Of a DNA stretch of 6,346 nt, positions 1 to 4,689 are shown piece after piece; the stretch's first letter is position 1; the number at the start of each line of letters is the position of its first letter. The notes below the pieces were generated by a model. The model was given only the letters and a program-made list of their open reading frames with translations, had not been told where the DNA came from and made no database searches. This stretch comes from Firmicutes bacterium UBA5473 (GTDB taxonomy: Bacteria > Bacillota > DTU084): assembly GCA_002427165.1 (NCBI GenBank), contig DIQB01000025.1, positions 1-6,346 on the forward strand, written 5' to 3'. The position numbers were made by a program, and so were the translations under genes.

Positions 1-169
1 CCATCTAGTCGGAAAATGAGTTAATAGCCCTTTTGTGAGAAATAATCCTCATCTCATAAGGAACTGAAAAATAACCGCGCTTATCCAACAACTCACATAT
101 AGCAGGTGGGTACACCTTCTTCACTTTAATCAGTCCTTTCACTATTCTTACCATCAATTCCCATCGTAA
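1..169. other. AT-rich stretch with no confident gene
   Basis: I recognise no gene here. The base composition is visibly more AT-rich than the rest of the window. On the minus strand a short ORF runs from an ATG at 154 to a TAG at 5-7 (49 codons). Its frame stays open upstream to about position 228, and its translation ends in ISHKRAINSFSD. It matches no family I know, has at best a weak GGGA upstream of the ATG, and abuts the decayed AraC tail. It could be a gene remnant, a small real gene or chance. Nothing resembling an RNA gene, CRISPR repeat or insertion-sequence end was seen. Confidence 0.4.
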
Positions 170-304
170 AACTATTTGAGCTATACCTTCGAGAAAATTG
201 CCCCAAAGGTGTGACTTCCTACGCCTTACCTAGCTGGCGCTTTTAAGGAGCACTTTGGCTGTGCTCCAGCTGAATATCGCGAAAAACTTTGGAAAAAAAG
301 CTAA
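170..304 (+). pseudogene. Remnant of the C-terminal HTH of an AraC-family regulator
   Basis: Reading codons from 170 to the TAA at 302-304 gives TFEKIAPKV, then a TGA at 212-214, then a stretch ending FKEHFGCAPAEYREKLWKKS. This matches the end of the AraC/XylS DNA-binding domain, where a typical protein has S-I-x-x-I-A-x-x-V-G-F followed about ten residues later by F-K-x-x-F-G-x-x-P-x-x-Y-R. The in-frame TGA falls where the conserved Gly of 'VGF' is expected, a single base change from GGA. The YFSR segment between is degraded and about one codon short, and another in-frame stop (167-169) closes the frame upstream. No N-terminal effector domain is readable in the window. I therefore read it as a dead gene tail. 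Seen: the motif and the stop. Inferred: that it is inactive and not simply mis-sequenced. It lies directly upstream of the feo leader in the same orientation. Confidence 0.65.
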
Positions 305-341
305 TGGGACTTGGTACCTTATTCTCTCGTCCTTCATACTT

Positions 342-347
342 TAGAAT
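342..347 (+). promoter_or_regulatory. Candidate -10 element of the feo operon promoter
   Basis: TAGAAT matches TATAAT at five of six positions and lies in an AT-rich patch of the 122-bp gap before feoA. The overlapping TATAGT at 347-352 is also a five-of-six match. No good -35 hexamer sits 17 bp upstream (TTATTC at 319-324 is poor). An alternative pair is TTGGTA (311-316) with CATACT (335-340) at 18-bp spacing. The call rests on position and -10 similarity only. Transcription would begin near the operator-like dyad at 352-367. Confidence 0.3.
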
Positions 348-351
348 ATAG

Positions 352-367
352 TTTAGCCTGGAGCAAA
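352..367 (+). promoter_or_regulatory. Operator-like dyad A upstream of feoA
   Basis: The sequence reads TTTAGC, CTGGA, GCAAA: a TTT-GC arm facing a GC-AAA arm, imperfectly symmetric. Its left 8 bp, TTTAGCCT, recur exactly in inverted form (AGGCTAAA, 2813-2820) before the MntR-like gene. TTAGCCTAA-like half sites are known for DtxR/IdeR, and TTTGCC..GGCAAA-like sites for MntR. It overlaps the expected transcription start, a position suited to repression. Binding by the neighbouring regulator is inference. Confidence 0.35.
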
Positions 368-390
368 GTCTTTTCCCACCTGCCATAAAC

Positions 391-404
391 TTTGCCCCAG
401 CAAA
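391..404 (+). promoter_or_regulatory. Operator-like dyad B in the feoA leader
   Basis: TTTGC, CCCA, GCAAA is a perfect 5-bp inverted repeat with a 4-bp spacer, 22 bp upstream of the feoA start codon. It has the same TTT-GC/GC-AAA design as dyad A and as the dyad before the MntR-like gene, which suggests a shared metalloregulator site. A 5-bp arm is short enough that chance cannot be excluded from this window alone. Confidence 0.35.
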
Positions 405-411
405 CCTGATG

Positions 412-423
412 AAAGGAAGAGAG
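412..423 (+). promoter_or_regulatory. Ribosome binding site that sets the feoA start
   Basis: AAAGGAAGAGAG lies just before the ATG at 427. The in-frame ATG at 409 has no purine-rich site in front of it, so translation most likely begins at 427. Confidence 0.6.
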
Positions 424-426
424 AAA

Positions 427-672
427 ATGTTAATTAGCCTCACCCAGCTCCCAACAGGTCAACGGGGCAGAATAGATGGAATCCAGCTTGCTGGCAAAAT
501 CCGGCATAGAATTTTAGATTTAGGCTTTACCCCAGGCACCGAAGTGGAGTCAGTGCGCAGAAGTCCGCTGGGAGATCCTGTAGCCTACCAGGTCAGGGGT
601 ACATTAATCGCTCTGAGAGCTGAGGAAAGCAATCAGATCACAGTAGAGCTTTCCGGGAGGCCACGAGAATGA
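427..672 (+). CDS. feoA: FeoA, small SH3-fold partner of the ferrous iron transporter
   Basis: FeoA is a small cytoplasmic protein with an SH3-like fold that supports Fe(II) uptake by FeoB, probably through its cytosolic domain. The 81-residue product has the family hallmarks: an opening LTQLPTGQRGRI, the central ILDLGFTPGTEVE (the usual LG-x-x-PG turn), and a final strand running ALRAEESNQITVEL. Length is typical (about 75-85 residues). I chose the ATG at 427 because an AAAGGAAG site precedes it and because FeoA proteins begin directly with the L-x-x-L-P-x-G strand; starting at 409 would add six charged residues. The stop overlaps the next start as ATGA (669-672), so translation is probably coupled to the FeoB GTPase half. 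The gene opens the operon and likely responds to metal through the dyads in its leader. Confidence 0.93.
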   Translation: MLISLTQLPTGQRGRIDGIQLAGKIRHRILDLGFTPGTEVESVRRSPLGDPVAYQVRGTLIALRAEESNQITVELSGRPRE

Positions 673-1400
673 AAACAGAAATTATTGTGGCCTTAGCAGG
701 CAACCCCAATACCGGGAAAAGCACTGTCTTCAATGCCCTCACTGGCCTCAATCAGCACACTGGCAACTGGCCCGGGAAAACTGTCTTGCAATCAACAGGT
801 ACTTATAGCTATAGAGATGAAGAATTTAAGATTGTAGATTTGCCTGGCACCTATTCCCTGTTGGCAAACTCCCCAGAAGAGCAGGTAGCCCGTGATTTCC
901 TCTATTTTGGCAATCCCCATGTAACTGTAGTGGTGGCAGATGCAACCTCCCTTGAGCGCAATCTAAACCTAATCTTGCAGGTTTTGGAGATCACAGGCAA
1001 TGCTATTGTCTGCTTGAACCTCATGGACGAGGCAAAACGAAAAGGAATCAAGGTAGATGCAAAAAAATTAGGGGAACTTCTAGGCGTACCAGTAGTCCCC
1101 ACGATTGCCCGGACGCGGGTGGGTCTGGGCAGGCTCCAGTATGAAATCTTGAACCTTGCAAGAACTCAAAACAGGGAGCAATTTCAGATTCGCTATAGCG
1201 AAAAAATAGAGGATTCAATCACAAAATTGGAGCTAAAACTTGCGGCGCACCTTGGGGAGATTGGCAATACTCGCTGGCTTGCCCTGCGCCTTTTAGATGG
1301 AGATCCTGTTGTAGCCCAGTCTCTGGCCCATTACCTAACTCAAAACAAAGTTGCAGCCGCATTCGATGGGGGTGAGAGGATATGTCAAGGGGGGAGCTGA
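669..1400 (+). CDS. feoB: FeoB GTPase half (N-terminal G domain and part of GDI domain)
   Basis: This encodes the cytosolic GTPase part of the ferrous iron transporter as a separate 243-residue protein. Visible G motifs are G1 GNPNTGKST (11-19), the switch I region GNWPGKT with Thr38, G3 DLPG (57-60), G4 NLMD (117-120) and a probable G5 around IART (146-149). Residues from about 165 on are the helical guanine-nucleotide-dissociation-inhibitor-like (GDI) region, including the usual RWLALRLLDGDP. The reading frame then ends at TGA 1398-1400, whereas a normal FeoB of roughly 650-770 residues would continue into the membrane domain. That continuation is the next gene, in the -1 frame, overlapping by 19 bp. 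GGGAGG at 655-660, eight bases before the ATG, is a good ribosome binding site. Split FeoB proteins are known in some Bacillota, so this is probably genuine, but an indel in the G6 run at 1389-1394 or a programmed frameshift would also explain it. Confidence 0.9.
   Translation: MKTEIIVALAGNPNTGKSTVFNALTGLNQHTGNWPGKTVLQSTGTYSYRDEEFKIVDLPGTYSLLANSPEEQVARDFLYFGNPHVTVVVADATSLERNLNLILQVLEITGNAIVCLNLMDEAKRKGIKVDAKKLGELLGVPVVPTIARTRVGLGRLQYEILNLARTQNREQFQIRYSEKIEDSITKLELKLAAHLGEIGNTRWLALRLLDGDPVVAQSLAHYLTQNKVAAAFDGGERICQGGS
1368..1375 (+). promoter_or_regulatory. Ribosome binding site for the FeoB permease half
   Basis: GGGGGTGA resembles the GGAGGTGA anti-16S consensus with a single change and sits six bases before the ATG at 1382, inside the 3' end of the GTPase half. 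Its quality supports independent initiation of the second FeoB gene rather than a sequencing frameshift. Confidence 0.6.
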
Positions 1401-2758
1401 CTTCCATCTTGGAGGAAGCAAACTCAATTCGCCAAGAGGCTGGGGAGATATTTCGGGAGCAAATCGTGGAGAGAATCTTCCAAGAGGCAGAGGTGATTCA
1501 CAGGCAGGTTGTCGAGCGTAGCGGGCCAAAAGCAGATTGGGAGCGGAAACTAGATGATATCCTCACCTCTCGCCTCTTTGGCTACCCAATCATGTTGAGC
1601 CTATTTGGAGTTGTGCTTTGGCTTACAATTGTCGGGGCCAACTATCCATCAGAATTATTAGCGAAACTCCTCTTTGGCTTTGAAGGCTGCTTGAGCAAAT
1701 TTGTACTTTGGCTGGGTGCACCCCTCTGGCTCCATGGAGCCTTGGTGGATGGGATCTACCGCGCCATGGCCTGGGTTGTGGCTGTGATGCTGCCCCCCAT
1801 GGCTATCTTCTTTCCCCTCTTCACTTTTCTGGAGGATCTTGGCTATTTGCCGCGAGTGGCTTTCAATTTGGATCGGCTATTCAAAAGAGCTGGTACTGCA
1901 GGCAAACAGGCCCTTACTATGTGCATGGGTTTTGGCTGCAATGCTGCAGGAGTAACTGCAGCGCGCATCATCGACTCCCCCCGGGAGCGGCTGATTGCAA
2001 TTATCACCAATAATTTCATGCCCTGCAATGGTCGTTTCCCACTGCTCTTTGCCATAGCAACAATCTTCTTTGGCTCCTTGATGAAAGTGGGGAGCCTGGG
2101 CACAAGTCTTATGGTGCTGGGGATGATCGTCTTTGGAGTTATAATTACCCTTTTAATCTCGTGGTTGTTATCTAAAACAATTCTCAAGGGAGTACCTTCA
2201 TCATTTACCTTGGAGCTACCTCCCTATCGCAAACCTCAGTTGGGCACGATCTTGGTGCGTTCCCTCATCGATCGGACGCTGCACGTCCTGTGGCGGGCTG
2301 TGATTGTTGCGGCACCTGCAGGCCTCATCACCTGGATGCTAGCCAATACCACTTTAGGTGATGTGAGCCTGCTCGCAAAATTCGCAGGATTTCTGGCGCC
2401 AGCAGGCAGGCTTATGGCCCTGGATGGCTTCATTTTAGCGGCTTTTATTTTAGGCTTCCCTGCAAACGAAATTGTGATCCCCATCCTCTTGATGGGCTAT
2501 CTGGCACAAGGTGTAATGATGGAGCCCTCTAGCATCTCGGCTTTGGGCAAGCTGCTTGTGCAAAATGGCTGGACCCCTCTGACAGGTCTAAATATGATGC
2601 TCTTCTCCCTGTTGCACTTTCCCTGTGGCACTACCCTCTTTACCATCCACAAAGAAACAGGCAGCACAAAATGGACCCTCATCTCCTTTGTGCTGCCCAC
2701 TTTAGTGGCTGTGGTGGTCTGTATTGTGGTGGCCCAGGTGGTGGGATTCTTTATGTAG
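1382..2758 (+). CDS. feoB: FeoB membrane permease half (Gate domains)
   Basis: This 458-residue protein forms the membrane channel part of the Fe(II) transporter. Residues 1-50 are charged helices that complete the GDI region left unfinished by the preceding gene, so the break lies inside that cytosolic domain. ADWERKLDDILTSRLFGYPI (51-70) is the standard FeoB entry to the first membrane helix. The first Gate (nucleoside-recognition) domain contains GFGCNAAG (183-190) followed by DSPRERL and FMPCNGR (212-218); the second has LGFPANEIV (357-365) and LLHFPCGTT (410-418). Cys186, Cys215 and Cys415 sit where FeoB proteins carry conserved cysteines. The protein ends in a last membrane helix with no Cys-rich tail. 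It starts in an overlap with the GTPase half behind a good ribosome binding site, and both products presumably assemble at the membrane. Databases often label such stand-alone halves 'nucleoside recognition domain protein'. No feoC follows. Confidence 0.92.
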   Translation: MSRGELTSILEEANSIRQEAGEIFREQIVERIFQEAEVIHRQVVERSGPKADWERKLDDILTSRLFGYPIMLSLFGVVLWLTIVGANYPSELLAKLLFGFEGCLSKFVLWLGAPLWLHGALVDGIYRAMAWVVAVMLPPMAIFFPLFTFLEDLGYLPRVAFNLDRLFKRAGTAGKQALTMCMGFGCNAAGVTAARIIDSPRERLIAIITNNFMPCNGRFPLLFAIATIFFGSLMKVGSLGTSLMVLGMIVFGVIITLLISWLLSKTILKGVPSSFTLELPPYRKPQLGTILVRSLIDRTLHVLWRAVIVAAPAGLITWMLANTTLGDVSLLAKFAGFLAPAGRLMALDGFILAAFILGFPANEIVIPILLMGYLAQGVMMEPSSISALGKLLVQNGWTPLTGLNMMLFSLLHFPCGTTLFTIHKETGSTKWTLISFVLPTLVAVVVCIVVAQVVGFFM

Positions 2759-2787
2759 AGGCAAGGCTTGTGGGCCTTGCCTTTTTT
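2759..2787 (+). terminator. Intrinsic terminator of the feo operon
   Basis: Directly after the feoB stop codon, GGCAAGGC (2760-2767) pairs with GCCTTGCC (2774-2781) around a six-base loop. An outer A-T pair can extend the stem to nine base pairs. The stem is followed by six T (2782-2787). This is a textbook rho-independent terminator, so the downstream regulator is probably transcribed separately or only by read-through. Confidence 0.92.
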
Positions 2788-2804
2788 GTTCTGGAAACAA
2801 AATT

Positions 2805-2820
2805 TTTCGCATAGGCTAAA
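2805..2820 (+). promoter_or_regulatory. Operator-like dyad C before the MntR-like gene
   Basis: TTTCGC, ATAG, GCTAAA forms an inverted repeat with five of six arm bases paired. It lies between the feo terminator and the ribosome binding site of the regulator gene. Its right part AGGCTAAA is the exact reverse complement of TTTAGCCT in dyad A upstream of feoA. Autoregulation, and shared control with feo, is the inference. No convincing -35/-10 pair was found in this 48-bp gap. Confidence 0.35.
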
Positions 2821-2825
2821 GAGAG

Positions 2826-2831
2826 AGGAGG
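2826..2831 (+). promoter_or_regulatory. Ribosome binding site of the MntR-like gene
   Basis: AGGAGG is a full consensus site. It lies 4 bases before GTG 2836, 7 before GTG 2839 and 19 before ATG 2851. Spacing favours one of the tandem GTG codons, with 2839 the better, and argues against the ATG. Confidence 0.65.
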
Positions 2832-2835
2832 GGTT

Positions 2836-3321
2836 GTGGTGGAGCTGAAAATGCTCACTGAAAGCATGGAAGACTATCTGGAGATGTTCTATCGCATCTA
2901 CTCGAGACAAGGGTATGTGCGTCCAATTGATCTGTCCGCTGCTATTGGCGTGCAGCCATCGTCGGTGACCCGAATGATTCAGAAGCTACATGAGGCGGAC
3001 TTCATTACCTATGAAAAGTATCGCAATATCTCCCTGACGCCTGTGGGCCTCCAGTATGGGCAATTTTTAGTCTGGAGGGATGAGACCCTCAAGGAATTCC
3101 TCTATCTTTTTGGAGATCAAGCAGGGATCGAAGAGCAGGTGGAGGGGATTGAACACTATCTCACCCCCCAGACAATGTGTATTTTCCGCAACCTTTTGTC
3201 CTTTTTCAAAGCCCATCCCCAAGAGCTAGAAGGCTTCCTTGCCATCAGGCAAGGCCGAGCCTACCCTGACGGCCATGAATTGGGCCTGCTGCGGGCCTGG
3301 CTCTTCAAACACTCAGAGTGA
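2836..3321 (+). CDS. DtxR/MntR-family metal-dependent transcriptional regulator
   Basis: This is a predicted cytoplasmic repressor that binds DNA when loaded with Mn(II) or Fe(II). The N-terminal winged helix (about 8-75) contains SMEDYLE, the helix-turn-helix VQPSSVTRMIQKL and the wing YEKYRNISLT, all very close to Bacillus subtilis MntR. The dimerisation and metal domain has VEGIEHYL (102-109). By alignment the six MntR ligands Asp8, Glu11, His77, Glu99, Glu102 and His103 correspond here to Asp13, Glu16, Asp82, Glu103, Glu106 and His107, so the usual His is Asp in WRDETL. Retained Asp13 (Met in Fe-sensing DtxR) points to the MntR branch. The 161 residues exceed MntR (142), mainly by a C-terminal tail, and there is no SH3-like third domain. 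The start is GTG 2836 or GTG 2839; both follow AGGAGG. Lying just after feo, it is a candidate controller of iron uptake, but mntR proper cannot be asserted. Confidence 0.88.
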   Translation: MVELKMLTESMEDYLEMFYRIYSRQGYVRPIDLSAAIGVQPSSVTRMIQKLHEADFITYEKYRNISLTPVGLQYGQFLVWRDETLKEFLYLFGDQAGIEEQVEGIEHYLTPQTMCIFRNLLSFFKAHPQELEGFLAIRQGRAYPDGHELGLLRAWLFKHSE

Positions 3322-4560
3322 GGGCAGCACCAAGTCCCCCTCTTTTATGGGGCCGATTGCTGACATCGTGAGGCCTTCTGCGAGCAATCTTTGGGCTAAT
3401 TTCTGAATTTCTTCCTCTGTAACCGCCTCAATCAGCGCAATCTCCTCCTGGGGTGATGTGGCCTCGTGCAAAAAGAGTTCGTTTTTCGCAATCCGGCTCA
3501 TGCGATTGGAGGTGCTCTCCAGGCCAATTAAGAGGGAACCTTTCAGTTGTTGTTTTGCCCTTGCCAATTCTGCTTCAGTTACAGGTTTTTCTGCAATGCG
3601 AGTGAATTGCTTCACTATGGCATCAATCACAGCTTGTGCTTGCCCTTTGCCTGTTCCAGCATATGCGCCCCAGAGGCCATGTTCCCGGTAAAGGGAATGG
3701 AAGGAATAGGTGGAATAGACCAAGCCTCGATCTTCCCGGAGCTCTTGGAAGAGCCTAGAGCTCATGCCACTACCTAAAATCACCTCTAAAACCTCTAGCG
3801 CATAGCGATCTGGATCTAGCCTTGAAATTCCTGGAGCCCCAATTACCAGGTGTACCTGCTCTGTTTGTTTAAAACCAATTCTAACTTGGCTCCTGTAGGC
3901 AAGGGGCTGACATTTATCTGACATCTCTTCTGCCAGATAATCTCCAAGATGCTCACGTGCGATGCGAGTTAACTGTTCTTGCTTCACATTTCCTGCTGCA
4001 GCCACCAGTAGCCGCTGAGGCGTATAGAAATGCGAGAGATATTGGATCATATCTTCTCGGGTAAGGGAGGCTACAGATTCCATGGTGCCTAAAATGGGCC
4101 TCCCCAGGGGATGATCGCCAAAGATGGATTTTACAAATTGATCGTGGACAAGCTCATCTGCCTCGTCTTGGTACATGTTGATCTCCTCTAGTACCACACC
4201 TCGCTCTTTTTCCAGCTCCCCGGAATCGAACCGCGAGAAGCGAAGCATTTCTCCCAAAAGTGAAATGGCAAATTCCAGGTGCTCGTCTAATACTCGGGCA
4301 TAATAACATGTATACTCTCTGCTGGTGAAAGCATTAAGTTGTCCACCGATGGCATCCATAGCCTCGGCTATCTCCCGGGCTGTGTATTTTTCTGTGCCCT
4401 TAAATAGCATGTGTTCTATAAAATGAGAGACCCCATTGTTTTGTTGTCTTTCATTGGCGGAGCCCGTGCGGAGCCAAAGCCCCACAGACACTGATCTGAC
4501 AGTTGGGATCTCTTCCGCTGCCACCACGATGCCATTGGCAAGTTTCATTCGTTCGTGCAT
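3313..4560 (-). CDS. M16-family zinc metallopeptidase (YmxG/MlpA-like)
   Basis: This is a predicted soluble zinc peptidase of the pitrilysin/mitochondrial-processing-peptidase family, 415 residues from the ATG at 4560. The inverted zinc motif HFIEH gives His46, Glu49 and His50, and the third ligand is Glu126 in VVLEEI, 76 residues later as is normal for M16. The second, non-catalytic half follows FYTPQRLLVAAAGNV and includes SGMSSRLFQELREDRGLVYS, the substrate-contact region. No signal peptide is seen, which suits the cytoplasmic single-chain bacterial members of about 410-430 residues. Start choice: a TTG at 4590 would add ten residues but lacks a ribosome site, whereas GGAGAG (minus strand of 4573-4578) precedes ATG 4560 with a rather long 12-base gap; ATG 4548 is also possible. 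In B. subtilis ymxG follows ylxY and pnp; a deacetylase gene lies upstream here too. Substrate unknown. Its 3' end overlaps the regulator gene by 9 bp, convergently. Confidence 0.92.
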   Translation of the reverse strand: MHERMKLANGIVVAAEEIPTVRSVSVGLWLRTGSANERQQNNGVSHFIEHMLFKGTEKYTAREIAEAMDAIGGQLNAFTSREYTCYYARVLDEHLEFAISLLGEMLRFSRFDSGELEKERGVVLEEINMYQDEADELVHDQFVKSIFGDHPLGRPILGTMESVASLTREDMIQYLSHFYTPQRLLVAAAGNVKQEQLTRIAREHLGDYLAEEMSDKCQPLAYRSQVRIGFKQTEQVHLVIGAPGISRLDPDRYALEVLEVILGSGMSSRLFQELREDRGLVYSTYSFHSLYREHGLWGAYAGTGKGQAQAVIDAIVKQFTRIAEKPVTEAELARAKQQLKGSLLIGLESTSNRMSRIAKNELFLHEATSPQEEIALIEAVTEEEIQKLAQRLLAEGLTMSAIGPIKEGDLVLPSL

Positions 4561-4603
4561 TTTTTGGTACCACTCTCCTTCCTCTTTCAATTCGCCCTAG
4601 ATA

Positions 4604-4643
4604 CGATTAAATCCTGCCTTAAATTACCTAGAGGATTAAATCC
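4604..4643. repeat. Paired palindromes GATT-A-AATC, 29 bp apart
   Basis: GATTAAATCC occurs at 4605-4614 and again at 4634-4643. Each copy is a dyad (GATT-A-AATC); the second extends to a perfect 11-bp palindrome GGATT-A-AATCC (4633-4643). A third TTAAAT (4619-4624) lies between them. Paired dyads at nearly three helical turns in a divergent gap look like binding sites for a dimeric regulator, which I cannot name. Confidence 0.5.
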
Positions 4644-4676
4644 ATCTACAGAGAAATACTTCAAGGAACACTGTGG

Positions 4677-4682
4677 AAGGAG
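4677..4682 (+). promoter_or_regulatory. Ribosome binding site that sets the GH18 start
   Basis: AAGGAG lies seven bases before ATG 4690. The frame is open back to an ATG at 4555, but that start lies inside the divergent peptidase gene and has no ribosome site. ATG 4690 also begins directly with a hydrophobic export segment. Confidence 0.8.
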
Positions 4683-4689
4683 TTTTGGC

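Larger units (their letters stand above)
4561..4689. promoter_or_regulatory. Divergent intergenic region between M16 and GH18 genes
   Basis: This 129-bp gap must carry the GH18 promoter and possibly one for the peptidase. The minus-strand half holds the peptidase ribosome site (4573-4580). The middle holds two copies of GATTAAATCC (4605-4614 and 4634-4643). I could not identify a convincing sigma-A or sporulation-sigma promoter on either strand. Confidence 0.5.

Noticed and set aside
247..267. Hairpin GGAGCAC-(7)-GTGCTCC as a possible terminator or attenuator
   Set aside because: The 7-bp stem is perfect but no T run follows on either strand, and it lies inside codons matching the conserved AraC HTH (KEHFGCAP), so it is best explained as part of that remnant.
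409..426. Earlier ATG start for FeoA
   Set aside because: No ribosome site before 409, while a good one precedes ATG 427, and the extra residues are not typical of FeoA.
243..443. Minus-strand 66-codon frame over the feo leader
   Set aside because: It runs opposite to the AraC tail and feo promoter region, has no recognisable motif, and its start lies inside feoA; treated as a chance frame.
1843..2187. Long minus-strand frame inside the FeoB permease gene
   Set aside because: It is a shadow of the strongly conserved Gate 1 coding sequence on the plus strand; its translation resembles no family.
2497..2910. 137-codon minus-strand frame covering the end of feoB, the terminator and the regulator start
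   Set aside because: It crosses a clear plus-strand terminator and ribosome site and has no domain signal, so it is an incidental open frame.
4555..4689. Upstream extension of the GH18 protein to ATG 4555
   Set aside because: It would overlap the start of the divergent peptidase gene, lacks a ribosome site, and would put 45 residues in front of the hydrophobic export segment.
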